Of a stretch of DNA of 64,000 nucleotides, positions 14,933 to 23,098 are shown one piece after another. This stretch comes from Actinophytocola algeriensis (lineage in GTDB: Bacteria > Actinomycetota > Actinomycetes > Mycobacteriales > Pseudonocardiaceae). The DNA is taken from NCBI RefSeq assembly GCF_014203735.1, contig NZ_JACHJQ010000003.1:543326-607325 (forward strand), read 5' to 3'. Both the position numbers and the translations under genes were made by a program. The notes beneath the pieces were generated by a model. It did not search any database and was not told where the DNA came from. It saw only the letters and a list, made by a program, of their open reading frames with translations. The first letter of the stretch is position 1, and every line of letters starts with the position of its first letter.

Positions 14933-15829
14933 GTGACGCAGCCCCGCCAGCGCTGGATCGCGACGGTGCCCCCTGGGGGCACCCGCCGTCCACGCGCGCG
15001 CAGGCGCCTGCCGTACCCGGGCCCGCCCGGCTACAGCGCGCCACCGCGATGGGGCTTCCCGGCACTGGCCTGGCGCTGGCCGACGACCATCCCCGGCGCC
15101 AACCCGGACCAGCCGGTGACGGTCGACCGGGTACGGGCGGTGGCGGGCCACGCCTCCGCGATGATGTGGGCCCTGGCATGCCTGGCCCTGCTCACCGCGG
15201 GCGGCGAGATCTGGCGCTACGTGCTCCTGGTGCGAAGCCGGACCGGCGCACTGTCCTCCCGCCTGGTGAGCACGTCGGACGCGGTGGTGACGATCGCGGG
15301 CGTACTGACCCTGGCGTTCACCGTGCTGGCGGCGATCGTCGCCCTGTGGTGGCTGCACCTGGCCCGTCACGCGGCGGCGGACCTCGCGGACCAGGACGTG
15401 ACCCGCCCGGACTGGCAGGTGCTGGTGTACCTGCTGGTCCCAGGCGTGAACCTGGCCATGGCCGGCGTGCTCCTCACCGAGCTGGAACACCAGGTCCTCC
15501 GCCGCCCCGGCACCGACCGCCCCCGCCCGACCAAGCCGCTCGCCATCTGGTGGGCAGCGTGGGCAACGGCGGGAATCCTGTTCGGGGTGACGGTCGCGTG
15601 GCGCTTCCGGGACTCGGTCCAGGCCCACGCGGACAGCGTCCTCCTGAGCGCACTGACCGACCTGTCCGCGGCGGCGGTGGCCGTACTGACAGCCCTGCTG
15701 ATCCGCCGCCTGTCCACACTGCTGGCCCCGGTGGACCTCAACAGCGTCCGCTACCTGCGGGTCATCCGAGTAGAAGGCGCCCCGGAACCCCCACTGCGCG
15801 CCTCCCGCACCCTGTCCTCACGCCGCTGA
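14933..15829 (+). CDS. DUF4328 domain membrane protein
   Basis: Protein of 298 aa from GTG 14933. A Pro/Arg-rich cytoplasmic N-terminus is followed by about five to six helices (for example MMWALACLALLTAGGEIWRY and AIWWAAWATAGILFGVTV). The middle motif RPDWQVLVYLLVPGVNLAMA and the LWWLHLARHAA segment fit DUF4328, a family of unknown function common in actinomycetes. No enzymatic motif is visible. Confidence 0.8.
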   Translation: MTQPRQRWIATVPPGGTRRPRARRRLPYPGPPGYSAPPRWGFPALAWRWPTTIPGANPDQPVTVDRVRAVAGHASAMMWALACLALLTAGGEIWRYVLLVRSRTGALSSRLVSTSDAVVTIAGVLTLAFTVLAAIVALWWLHLARHAAADLADQDVTRPDWQVLVYLLVPGVNLAMAGVLLTELEHQVLRRPGTDRPRPTKPLAIWWAAWATAGILFGVTVAWRFRDSVQAHADSVLLSALTDLSAAAVAVLTALLIRRLSTLLAPVDLNSVRYLRVIRVEGAPEPPLRASRTLSSRR

Positions 15830-15837
15830 CCGCACCG

Positions 15838-15985
15838 CCATCAGCTGTCGACGCCGCCGCCGGGGTGTCCGCCTCGCTGGACGCCGGTACCTCCTACGGC
15901 CGGATCCACAACTCGCTCAGGAACGCCGACGGCGTCCCGAGCCTGAACATCCACGCCACGACGGACTACGTCGTGACCGGCAACG
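15838..15985 (+). pseudogene. Fragment of a DUF4097-type beta-repeat protein
   Basis: The plus strand in the 137-base gap after the DUF4328 gene, read in the frame of codon 15838, codes for residues that look like the C-terminal beta-strand repeats of DUF4097 proteins. The telling pieces are AGTSYGRIHNSLRNADG and LNIHATTDY. The fragment has no start codon or domain N-terminus and runs into the 3' end of the convergent P450 gene. It is most simply a decayed remnant. The family call rests on motif memory alone. Confidence 0.4.
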
Positions 15986-17147
15986 TCCGCAGACCCCGGA
16001 TCACGAACTCCGGCCTGCGGTCCGGCTCCGACGCGAGCCGCAACCCGGGCAGCTCCGTCACCAGCGCCTCCAGCGCCGCCGCGATCTCCACCCGCGCGAG
16101 CGGCGCACCCACGCAATAGTGAATCCCCGCCCCGAAGCCAAGATGCGCGTTCGGCGACCGCCCGACGTCCAGCCGGTCCGGCGACTCGAACACCGCGGGA
16201 TCCCGCGCCGCCGCCCCCAGCAGCGCCGCGATCTTGTCGCCCGGCGCCAGCGCGTACCCGGCCACCGTCGTCGGCGCGGTGGCAGTCCGCTCGAACAGCT
16301 GCAGCGGCGCGTCGAACCGGATCAGCTCCTCCGCCGCGGTCGGCAGCAGTGCCGGGTCCGCGACCAGCCGCTCCCACTCCGCACGATGCCGGAGCAGCGC
16401 CAGCACGCCGTTCCCGACGACGTTCACCGTCGCCTCGTGGCCCGCCATCAGCAGCAGCACCGCCGTGCCCACCAGCTCGTCGTCGGTCAGCCGGTCCGTG
16501 CCGTCGCGGACCGCCACCAGGTCGCTGATCAGGTCCGGTCCCGGCGCCGACACCCGCGTCGCCGCCAGCGAGCGCAGGTAGTCCACGAACTCGCTCGCCG
16601 CCTCCTCCGCGGCCGCGGCCAGGGGAGCGGGCAGCCCGTACTCGTACATCTTCACGATCGCGTTCGACCACGGCTGCAGCCGTGGTCGGTCCGCGGCGGG
16701 CACGCCCAGCAGCTCCGCGATCACCTCGACCGGCAGCGGCGCGGCCACGTGCGCCAGCAGGTCGGCGGAACCGTCCGCCTTGATCGCCGACGCCAGCGAC
16801 CGCACCAGCGACGTCGACAGCGACCGCACCCACGGCCGCAGCCGCTCCGTGTGCCCGCGCGCGAACGCCGCCGAGATCAGCCGCCGCAGCCGCGTGTGGC
16901 GCGGGGGTTCGTTCTCCAGCAGCGAGTTCTGGTGCAGCAGGTTGAACGCCACGAAGTCGGAAGCGGGTTCCTTGTCCCGCCACAGGCGACCAGCCGACCG
17001 GTCGCGCAGCACCTCCGAGCACGCCTCGTGCGACACCGCCACCGCGACGCCGAGGCCTTCGTGCCAGTGCACCGGACCCTCCGCCCGCAGGGCCGCGAAC
17101 ACCGGGTACGGGTCGGCGAGGAACGCCGGGTCACGCGGGTCGAACAT
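15966..17147 (-). CDS. Cytochrome P450
   Basis: Heme monooxygenase of 393 aa, soluble bacterial type. I chose the ATG at 17147 (MFDPRDPAFLADPYPVF), because upstream in-frame codons (to 17234) overlap the divergent GDPD gene and do not look like P450. Motifs: I-helix LLMAGHEATV (near residue 235) with an acidic-Ala-Thr oxygen-activation site, ExxR in EELIR (near 270), and heme loop FGAGIHYCVGAPLARVE with the Cys ligand near residue 345. Substrate is unknown and no ferredoxin gene is adjacent. Confidence 0.95.
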   Translation of the reverse strand: MFDPRDPAFLADPYPVFAALRAEGPVHWHEGLGVAVAVSHEACSEVLRDRSAGRLWRDKEPASDFVAFNLLHQNSLLENEPPRHTRLRRLISAAFARGHTERLRPWVRSLSTSLVRSLASAIKADGSADLLAHVAAPLPVEVIAELLGVPAADRPRLQPWSNAIVKMYEYGLPAPLAAAAEEAASEFVDYLRSLAATRVSAPGPDLISDLVAVRDGTDRLTDDELVGTAVLLLMAGHEATVNVVGNGVLALLRHRAEWERLVADPALLPTAAEELIRFDAPLQLFERTATAPTTVAGYALAPGDKIAALLGAAARDPAVFESPDRLDVGRSPNAHLGFGAGIHYCVGAPLARVEIAAALEALVTELPGLRLASEPDRRPEFVIRGLRTLPVTT

Positions 17148-17178
17148 GCCTCCACCGTAGCTGTGCGATGATCCCGCG

Positions 17179-17973
17179 GTGCAGCCCGCTGTTGTCGCGC
17201 ACAGGGGTGCCTCCGCGCACCGAGCCGAGCACACAGTCGCCGCTTATGCCCTCGCCGTCGAGCAGGGTGCGGACGGCCTCGAGTGCGATGTGCGCCTCTC
17301 CCGTGACGGTCACCTCGTGTGCGTCCACGACCGCCGTGTCGACCGCACGTCCTCCGGGCGTGGCGTCGTCTCCACGCTCACCCTCGAGCGACTGTCCGAA
17401 CTGGACTACGGCAGCTGGAGTCCCGCGATGCCGGAGCACGCCGACGAGCTGGTGCTGCGCCCGCCGGACGAGTCCGAACGCGGCGTGCTCACGCTCGAGT
17501 CCCTTCTGGAGCTGGTGGAAGCACACCCGGGCGTGAAACTGTTCGTCGAGACCAAACACCCCGTGCGGTACGGCGGTCTGGTCGAGGCGAAGCTCGTCGC
17601 CATGCTGCGCCGCTACGGCCTCGCCCGGCCGAGGTCCAAAGAGGACTCGCAGGTGGTGATGATGTCGTTCTCGTCGCGGGCGGTCCGGCGCGTGCGCGGG
17701 CACACCGCCACGCTGCCGACCGTCCTGCTGCTCGAGAACCTGTCGGTCGCCAGGTGGGACGGCGCGCTCCCGATGTACGCCGACTACACCGGGCCGGGCG
17801 TGCACCTCCTGCGAACCGACCCGGACTATGTGGAACGGGCGCGGTCGTTCGGCAACGAGACCTACGTCTGGACCGTCGACGAACCGGCCGACGTGAGCCT
17901 GTGCGCGAAGCTCGGCGTCCGCTTCCTCGCGACGAACTCCCCGGCGAGCACCATGCGCCTGCTGAACCGGTAG
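17179..17973 (+). CDS. Glycerophosphodiester phosphodiesterase
   Basis: GDPD-family enzyme of 264 aa, TIM-barrel type, which hydrolyses glycerophosphodiesters to glycerol 3-phosphate and an alcohol. The N-terminal catalytic region contains AHRGASAHRAEHTVAAY, DGLECDVRLSRDGHLV and CVHDRRVDRTS, giving the HRG, ECDV and HD signature. No signal peptide, so probably cytosolic. It is divergent from the P450 with a 31-base gap between starts. The SEC-C protein follows 11 bases after the stop. Confidence 0.93.
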   Translation: MQPAVVAHRGASAHRAEHTVAAYALAVEQGADGLECDVRLSRDGHLVCVHDRRVDRTSSGRGVVSTLTLERLSELDYGSWSPAMPEHADELVLRPPDESERGVLTLESLLELVEAHPGVKLFVETKHPVRYGGLVEAKLVAMLRRYGLARPRSKEDSQVVMMSFSSRAVRRVRGHTATLPTVLLLENLSVARWDGALPMYADYTGPGVHLLRTDPDYVERARSFGNETYVWTVDEPADVSLCAKLGVRFLATNSPASTMRLLNR

Positions 17974-17984
17974 CGTCTCGCCCC

Positions 17985-18926
17985 ATGGCCAAGCGTTCCG
18001 CCGTGAAGAGCAAGAAGACCACCGACGGCATCAACCCGAGGCAGGCCTGCCCGTGCGGGTCCGGCAAGCGCTACAAGGCGTGCCACGGCCTGACCGGCGG
18101 CCCGGTCGAGGTGCCGGTCGGCCGCCCGTTCGAGGGGCTCGCCGGTGAGTGCGAGCTGATCGCACTGCGTGAGTTCGTGCCGTCGGCGACCGCGCCGCTC
18201 GCCCTGTCGGTGAACACCGACCGCGCGGTGACGCTTTCCACGGTCCTGCCGATGGCCGCTGCCGCGCTGGTCCGCGCCGACGGCAGCGCGTTCGTCGGGC
18301 TGCAGGTGCAGACCCGCTCCAGCGACGTCGGCCGCGACCTGGCCCGCGCGCTGCGCTGGGCGCTCGACGCGAAGCCGGGTGACGTGCTGTCGGTCGTCGG
18401 CCCGGAGACCGAGGACGGCGAGCGCGAGCGCCTGCAGGACCTGCTGGACGTGAAGGCCGAGCTGAACCCGACGCTGCACAGCGACTTCTCCTGGTGGCTC
18501 CCGGAGGACGAGGAGCCGACCGGCGAGGTCGCGCTGTCGCTGGAGCGCGCGAACCAGGCCATCATGCCGACGGAGCGCATCGGCCCGGCCGCGTACTGGG
18601 TCGACGCCGGTGACCGCGCGCACCTGCGCTGGGTGCGGCCGGAGCCGGAGGAGCAGCTGCTGTTCGCGCTGGCCAGGCTGCACGCGAAGGGCGAGCTGGG
18701 ACTGGGCGAGGGTTCGCGGTACGCGGGTTCGTTCCGCGCGCACGGCCTGCTGGTGCCGGTGTGGGACCTCGACCGCGAGCAGCACGCCCGCGAGTGGACC
18801 ACGCAGGCGGAGGAGCTGGGCGCCCGCCTCGACGAGGCACTGGCCTCACTGGAGAAGACCCCGCTGACCAGCGACGAGCGCCGCGCCCGCGACGGTCTGA
18901 TCAGCCGCCAGGTCACGATCCGCTAG
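17985..18926 (+). CDS. DUF5926 family protein with SEC-C motif
   Basis: Protein of 313 aa from ATG 17985; in-frame sequence upstream is a shadow of the GDPD gene. A basic N-terminus (MAKRSAVKSKKTT) leads to a zinc-binding SEC-C motif, ACPCGSGKRYKACHG, at residues about 23-37. The rest is an acidic, Leu-rich domain typical of the actinobacterial DUF5926 family, whose function is not known. SEC-C motifs elsewhere bind zinc and contact ribosomes or SecB, but no such role can be claimed here. Confidence 0.88.
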   Translation: MAKRSAVKSKKTTDGINPRQACPCGSGKRYKACHGLTGGPVEVPVGRPFEGLAGECELIALREFVPSATAPLALSVNTDRAVTLSTVLPMAAAALVRADGSAFVGLQVQTRSSDVGRDLARALRWALDAKPGDVLSVVGPETEDGERERLQDLLDVKAELNPTLHSDFSWWLPEDEEPTGEVALSLERANQAIMPTERIGPAAYWVDAGDRAHLRWVRPEPEEQLLFALARLHAKGELGLGEGSRYAGSFRAHGLLVPVWDLDREQHAREWTTQAEELGARLDEALASLEKTPLTSDERRARDGLISRQVTIR

Positions 18927-18932
18927 CGCGCG

Positions 18933-19115
18933 ATGGCGGTCGTCTTCGAACTCGTGGCCAACTTCGGCGACGACGAGCAGGCGGCCGCCCACGCCGCGAA
19001 CACGGTCCCGGACGCGCTCCGTCGGGTCGCTCACCCGATCCCGTTGCACCGGTCCCTGGCCCCAGCGGCCCCGTTCGAACCGTTCGCGCCGGGCTACGGG
19101 TGGCTCCCGCACTGA
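18933..19115 (+). CDS. Short hypothetical protein, 60 aa
   Basis: Starts at ATG 18933, six bases after the SEC-C gene, and ends just before an intergenic repeat. The product (MAVVFELVANFGDDEQAAAH, then APGYGWLPH) has codon use like the region and no membrane segment. I do not recognise the family. It may be an intact small protein or the N-terminus of a formerly longer one. Confidence 0.5.
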   Translation: MAVVFELVANFGDDEQAAAHAANTVPDALRRVAHPIPLHRSLAPAAPFEPFAPGYGWLPH

Positions 19116-19236
19116 GTTGTCCACAGCCGCACCAGTTGTCCACAGGCAAGATCCACAACCCCGAAACCGTCACCCCCACCCGATAGACTGGCGTCAGGGG
19201 TGCCCCCGGGAAAGGGTGGGGGCTGCTTACGCAACA
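19116..19236. repeat. Intergenic repeat family A, copy 1
   Basis: Two GTTGTCCACAG boxes start at 19116 and 19135, 19 bases apart. About 45 bases later follows GATAGACTGGC, then a C5/G5 hairpin (CCCCC, loop with GGGAAAGGGT, GGGGG) and GCTTACGC. The box equals the TTGTCCACA DnaA box known from actinomycetes. The element lies between convergent genes, and its last bases give the TetR gene its stop codon. It matches copies 2 and 3 at 24241 and 26182. Confidence 0.8.
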
Positions 19237-19823
19237 GTCCTGGGGACGGTCCAACTGTTTGCGAGCTCGCACAGTTCGGCCAGGGCCGCTTCCGTTCTCG
19301 CCGCCTCGCCCGTGGTCAGGAAATCCGCCTGCAGGCCCGCGTACGCGTTGTTCAGCAACGTCGCCTTCGTCAGCGCGTCGGCCGCCGGCAAGCCCCGCAG
19401 TTCCAGCGCCGCCGCCACGAACGTCGCCCGTCCGCTGACGAACGCGGGCACGTGCGTCGCCAGCCTGCCCGCCGCCGCCAGGCCCTCGATCTCGTGGATC
19501 AACCGCGTCCTCGGCAGTTCCGCCGGTGACAGGTGCCGCCGCCACGCGTCGCGCACGATCGTGCCGATGCCGATCGCCGGGTCGGCCCACCCCTCGGTCG
19601 CCCGCAGCGCCTCGTGCTGCTGCTCGTCCAGCCGCGCCAGCACCGCCGCCAGCAACGCGTCCTTGTCCGCGAAGTGGTGCGTCAGCACCCGCGTCGACCT
19701 GCCGAGCGCCGCGGCCAGCGTGCGCAGCGAAAACGTCGCCAGCCCCGTCTCGGACAGCTCCACGATGATCGCGTCGATCAGTTCGACGCGCCGTGCCGGG
19801 TCCGCGGTCCGAGCCATACCCAC
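19227..19823 (-). CDS. TetR/AcrR-family transcriptional regulator
   Basis: Repressor-type protein of 198 aa. The N-terminal helix-turn-helix reads LIDAIIVELSETGLATFSLR, TLAAALGRSTRVLTHHFADK, residues about 14-55. The ligand domain is helical. The start is ATG 19823 or 19817. It is divergent from the MFS gene at 19859, and a perfect palindrome lies between the two starts, so it very probably represses itself and the exporter until a small molecule binds. The final codons and stop lie in repeat copy A1. Confidence 0.93.
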   Translation of the reverse strand: MGMARTADPARRVELIDAIIVELSETGLATFSLRTLAAALGRSTRVLTHHFADKDALLAAVLARLDEQQHEALRATEGWADPAIGIGTIVRDAWRRHLSPAELPRTRLIHEIEGLAAAGRLATHVPAFVSGRATFVAAALELRGLPAADALTKATLLNNAYAGLQADFLTTGEAARTEAALAELCELANSWTVPRTVA

Positions 19824-19829
19824 AACCCT

Positions 19830-19855
19830 ATTAAGGTAACGAGTGTTACCTTAAT
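19830..19855. promoter_or_regulatory. Palindromic operator for TetR/MFS pair
   Basis: Perfect inverted repeat with arms ATTAAGGTAAC and GTTACCTTAAT separated by GAGT. It is AT-rich compared with its surroundings and fills the short gap between the divergent TetR (19823) and MFS (19859) starts. It ends three bases before the MFS GTG, so bound repressor would block transcription start or ribosome loading. Confidence 0.85.
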
Positions 19856-19858
19856 GAG

Positions 19859-20974
19859 GTGTACCTCTTCGCCCTCACCCTCGCCGCCTTCGCCGTCCAG
19901 ACCGACGACTTCGTGATCATCGGCGTCCTGCCCGCCATCGCCGCCGACCTGGGCGTCTCCACCGGCGCGGCCGGTCAGCTCGTCACCGTCTTCACCCTCG
20001 TCTACGCCCTCGCCGCGCCGCTCTCCGCCGCGCTCCTCGGCCGCCTCGACCGCCGCACCCTCCTCGCCGGCGCGCTGATCCTCTTCTGCGCGGCCAACTT
20101 CGTCGTCCCGCTCGTCGACTCCTACCCGCTGCTCATGGCCCTGCGCGTGGTCGCGGCCCTCGCGGCGGCGACCGTCCTGCCTGCCGCGCTCGCGCTCGCC
20201 ACCCACCTCGCACCCGAAGGCGCCACGGGCCGCCACCTCGCCACCGTCATGGCGGGCATGACCGGCGCGATCGTCCTCGGCGTCCCCGCGGGCACGTGGG
20301 TCGGCGCCGCGTTCGGCTGGCGGGCGACGTTCGTGCTCGGCGGCGCGCTCGGCGCCCTCGGGCTGCTCGCGCTCCTCACCTGGCTGCCCCGCACCACCCT
20401 CGACCGGCCACCGTCACCGCGCGGGCTGCTGACCGCGCCGGTGCTCAAGGTGCTCGCGGTGACCGTGGCCGCCGTCGCGGGCAACCTCGCGTTCCAGACC
20501 TACCTCGCCACGTTCCTCGCCGGCCTCTCCGGAGTCACCCCGGCCGTGCTCGGCGTCCTGCTGGTCGTCGCCGGCCTGGCGGGCATCGCGGGCGCGCGGC
20601 TCGCGGGCACCGTGATCGACCGGATCGGCGCACACCGCGCGTTCGCCGCGGCCGCCGCCGTGTTCGCGCTGGTCATGGCCGTGTTCGCGGTGGTCTGGAG
20701 CGCACGTCCGGTGCCGTTGTGGCTGACCGTCCCGCTGCTCGTCGTGTGGTCCGCGGCTGCGTGGGCCGTGCCGCCCGCCATCCAGGCACTCATGCTCGCG
20801 CGCGCCGGACAGGAGCACGCGACCGCCGCGATGGCCGTCGTCAGCAGCACGGTCTACCTGGGTGCGGCCGCCGGTGGCGCGGCGGGCGGGCTGCTGGTCG
20901 GCATGTCGCCGGGCGCCGTGCCGGTGTTCGCCGCGGCGTGTGCGCTCGTCGCGGTCGGCCTGTCGCGGACCTGA
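19859..20974 (+). CDS. MFS efflux transporter (DHA1/AraJ type)
   Basis: Twelve-helix drug:H+ antiporter-like protein, short at 371 aa because helix 1 begins right at the start (GTG 19859, MYLFALTLAAFAVQTDDFVI). The loop 2-3 motif LLGRLDRRTLLAGALILF and helix 5 motif C region GAIVLGVPAGTWVGAAFGWR identify a 12-TMS exporter like chloramphenicol or arabinose efflux proteins. It is divergent from and probably repressed by the TetR gene at 19227. The start follows the operator with almost no leader. Confidence 0.92.
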   Translation: MYLFALTLAAFAVQTDDFVIIGVLPAIAADLGVSTGAAGQLVTVFTLVYALAAPLSAALLGRLDRRTLLAGALILFCAANFVVPLVDSYPLLMALRVVAALAAATVLPAALALATHLAPEGATGRHLATVMAGMTGAIVLGVPAGTWVGAAFGWRATFVLGGALGALGLLALLTWLPRTTLDRPPSPRGLLTAPVLKVLAVTVAAVAGNLAFQTYLATFLAGLSGVTPAVLGVLLVVAGLAGIAGARLAGTVIDRIGAHRAFAAAAAVFALVMAVFAVVWSARPVPLWLTVPLLVVWSAAAWAVPPAIQALMLARAGQEHATAAMAVVSSTVYLGAAAGGAAGGLLVGMSPGAVPVFAAACALVAVGLSRT

Positions 20975-21011
20975 ATGTGCGCTGCCGATGCGCATCCTCC
21001 GCAACGGCGAG

Positions 21012-21036
21012 GCAACCTGGGACGTCCTGGGTGCGT
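21012..21036 (+). promoter_or_regulatory. Candidate ECF (SigE-family) promoter
   Basis: GCAACC (21012-21017), 16 bases, then CGT (21034-21036), followed by the sigma gene at 21072 with its ribosome site GGGAGGAG. The arrangement is identical to that at 13113-13137 ahead of the other SigE-family gene, whose flanking bases differ, so the conserved parts stand out. Confidence 0.55.
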
Positions 21037-21071
21037 GTTCCGATCGTCCGTGGTGACGGGAGGAGCACGCC

Positions 21072-21623
21072 ATGTCCACGCTGGAGCCGGTGACCGGTCC
21101 CTGGCGTGTGACCCTGGACAGGGGAAGTGGAGCCACGGCGGTGGAGGACTTCGCGGAGTTCGTGCGGCAGGCGCTGCCCGGGCTGCTCAGGTACGGCCAC
21201 ATGCTCACCGGCAACCCGCACGACGCCGCCGACCTCGTCCAGACCGTGCTCGAGAAGCTCGGGTCGCGGTGGCCGTCCGTGGTGCGCAAGACCGGCGACC
21301 CGGTCGCGTACGCACGCAAGTCCATGGCCAACGCGCACATCAGCCGGTGGCGGCGGACGCGCCGCGAGAGCCTGATCGCGGACCTGCCCGACCGCCCAGC
21401 GGAGACGGCACCCGACCCGTTCGAGAACGAGCCCTTGTGGGAGGCGTTGCGCGGGCTGCCACCACGGCAGCGCGCGGTGATGGTCATGCGCTACTACGAC
21501 GATCTGTCCGAAGCGGACATCGCGGCCGTCCTGGGGGTCAGCCGCGGCACCGTGAAAAGCCAGTCCAGCAAGGCGATGGCAACCTTGCGGGCACGGCTCG
21601 GCACGTCTGTGGGAGGTGTGTGA
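21072..21623 (+). CDS. SigE-family ECF RNA polymerase sigma factor
   Basis: Sigma factor of 183 aa from ATG 21072 with a clear GGAGGAG upstream. Region 2: FAEFVRQALPGLLRYGHMLT, PHDAADLVQTVLEKLGSRW; region 4: LPPRQRAVMVMRYYDDLSEA, IAAVLGVSRGTVKSQSSKAM. A 25-residue N-terminal extension precedes region 2. It is a paralogue of the sigma factor at 13168 and, like it, is coupled to a membrane-protein gene (TGATG overlap at 21623). Confidence 0.93.
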   Translation: MSTLEPVTGPWRVTLDRGSGATAVEDFAEFVRQALPGLLRYGHMLTGNPHDAADLVQTVLEKLGSRWPSVVRKTGDPVAYARKSMANAHISRWRRTRRESLIADLPDRPAETAPDPFENEPLWEALRGLPPRQRAVMVMRYYDDLSEADIAAVLGVSRGTVKSQSSKAMATLRARLGTSVGGV

Positions 21624-22441
21624 TGGACCTCGACGACGAGCTGCGGCGACTGTTCGCGGACGAACGGCTCGAGGTAGCCGCACGCCCGGGCGCCGACGAC
21701 GTGATCGTGGCGGGCGCCCAGCGGGTCCGCAGGCGCAGGATCACCGCGGTCGCGGCGAGCGGCACGCTCGCCGTGGTGGCGGCGGTGGCGGCCGGTGTGC
21801 TGCTGACGGGTGGGCACCCGGACGCGATGCCGCCCGCCAACCGCTACAAGAACACCCCCACGTCGTCGACGACGACCACGACGACGAGCAGCCCGCTCAC
21901 GCAGTCGTCGACGACGCGGATCGTGCCGACGGGCACCGTCGGCGGCAACGAGCAACCGCCGCTCACCAACGAGGAGGAGAACACCGACCCGACCACGCCG
22001 AGCGCGGATCCGCCACCGGTGCTCGGCTACCCGGTGCTCGGGCCGACCGGTTTCCAGGTGCTCCAGCTGGGTCAGACGCAGGAGGAGGCGGAGGCCACCG
22101 GCATGGTCGGGGTGCCGACGTCCGAGACGTACGGCAGCTGCTCGGAGTACCAGCTGCTCGTGGACACCGTCCACGTCGGCTGGGTGTACTTCTCCAGCAG
22201 CGGGGTGGCCGCGATCATGCCGTTCGAGGCGCAGACACCGGAGGGTGTCGGTCTCGGATGGACGATCGAGCAGGCCGCGGCCGTGTACCCGGACCTCGAC
22301 GTGGGGTTCGCCAAGGCCAACCGGTACGCGGTGGTGTCGGCACCCGGGAACCCGGGCGCCACCTACCGCCTGCTCGTGGACGTCGACGTGGACCAGATCA
22401 CGCGCGTCACGATGCAGACCGCGGCTCAGCCCTGCTTCTAG
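21623..22441 (+). CDS. Single-pass membrane protein of sigma-factor operon
   Basis: Protein of 272 aa from the ATG overlapping the sigma stop codon. Layout: cytoplasmic MDLDDELRRLFADERLEVAA, arginine cluster RVRRRRI, one helix (AVAASGTLAVVAAVAAGVLL), a long Thr/Ser/Pro linker (TTTTTTSSPLT and similar) and an outer domain with two Cys (YGSCSEY and the C-terminal QPCF). It mirrors the protein at 13676 in position and topology. It is probably a surface-exposed regulator of, or target for, its sigma factor; no zinc anti-sigma motif is present. Confidence 0.8.
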   Translation: MDLDDELRRLFADERLEVAARPGADDVIVAGAQRVRRRRITAVAASGTLAVVAAVAAGVLLTGGHPDAMPPANRYKNTPTSSTTTTTTSSPLTQSSTTRIVPTGTVGGNEQPPLTNEEENTDPTTPSADPPPVLGYPVLGPTGFQVLQLGQTQEEAEATGMVGVPTSETYGSCSEYQLLVDTVHVGWVYFSSSGVAAIMPFEAQTPEGVGLGWTIEQAAAVYPDLDVGFAKANRYAVVSAPGNPGATYRLLVDVDVDQITRVTMQTAAQPCF

Positions 22442-22965
22442 AGGGCGCCACCGGCAGTGTGCGGGGCGAGTGGGTCGCCACCGCTGTCGCCGACGGACTC
22501 GCGGGCCAGGAAGTTCTCGATGTCGAACAGGTTGCCGTTGGCCCGGCGGACCACGTTGAGCAACGTCGTCATCTGGGCCACCTCCTCGACCTGCTCCTTG
22601 AGGAACCACTGCATGAACTGCTCGCCCTTGTAGTCGTCCTCGTCGCGGGCGACCTTGGCGAGCCCGATGATGTCCTCGGTGACCTGCTTCTCCTGCTTGA
22701 GCGCGAGCGCGACCAGATCGGCGGCGTCGGAAAAATCGTTGCGCACCTCGTCCACGCCGGGAATGGCGGGCCGGAGGTCGTTGTCGAGCAGGTATTGCAC
22801 GATCATCATCGCGTGGTTGCGTTCTTCCAGCGACTGCCGGTAGAAGTGCTTGGCGAGTTGTGGCAGGTCCTGGCCGTCGAACCAGACCGCAAGCGCCACG
22901 TACTGCTGGGAGGCGGTGAACTCGTTTCGGATCTGCTCTTGCAGCATGGTGTTGAACTTCGACAT
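22438..22965 (-). CDS. Ferritin (BfrB-like iron storage)
   Basis: Non-heme ferritin of 175 aa that oxidises Fe2+ and stores it in a 24-mer shell. Starting at ATG 22965 (MSKFNTMLQEQIRNEF) gives the normal family N-terminus; upstream codons do not fit. Ferroxidase ligands are visible in EFTASQQY, SLEERNHAMM and KEQVEEVAQM. Length and sequence resemble mycobacterial BfrB. Two iron-box-like sequences lie 45-95 bases upstream, consistent with the IdeR control known for bfrB. The last four bases overlap the convergent membrane-protein gene. Confidence 0.94.
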   Translation of the reverse strand: MSKFNTMLQEQIRNEFTASQQYVALAVWFDGQDLPQLAKHFYRQSLEERNHAMMIVQYLLDNDLRPAIPGVDEVRNDFSDAADLVALALKQEKQVTEDIIGLAKVARDEDDYKGEQFMQWFLKEQVEEVAQMTTLLNVVRRANGNLFDIENFLARESVGDSGGDPLAPHTAGGAL

Positions 22966-23011
22966 GATTTTAAGAATACGCGGCGGCGCACTGGAGAGCA
23001 ATTCAACAATT

Positions 23012-23057
23012 AATTAGGCAAGCCTATCAGAATGCAATTCAGGTAAGGCATTCCTAA
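23012..23057. promoter_or_regulatory. Tandem IdeR/DtxR-type iron boxes
   Basis: Two sites lie between the divergent ferritin and GNAT genes. The first contains TTAGGCAAGCCTATC (23014-23028). The second, TCAGGTAAGGCATTCCTAA (23039-23057), matches the 19-base consensus of the IdeR box at 14 positions by my count. Tandem boxes upstream of bfrB are known in mycobacteria, where IdeR activates the gene under high iron. The same role here is inferred. Confidence 0.65.
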
Positions 23058-23098
23058 ACTGGATTGCACCGGGGCGGCCTGCCGTCGACGATGGTGTG

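Noticed and set aside
15966-18926. P450, GDPD and SEC-C genes as a biosynthetic cluster.
   Set aside because: No synthase, scaffold enzyme or cluster regulator is near; the genes look like unrelated neighbours.
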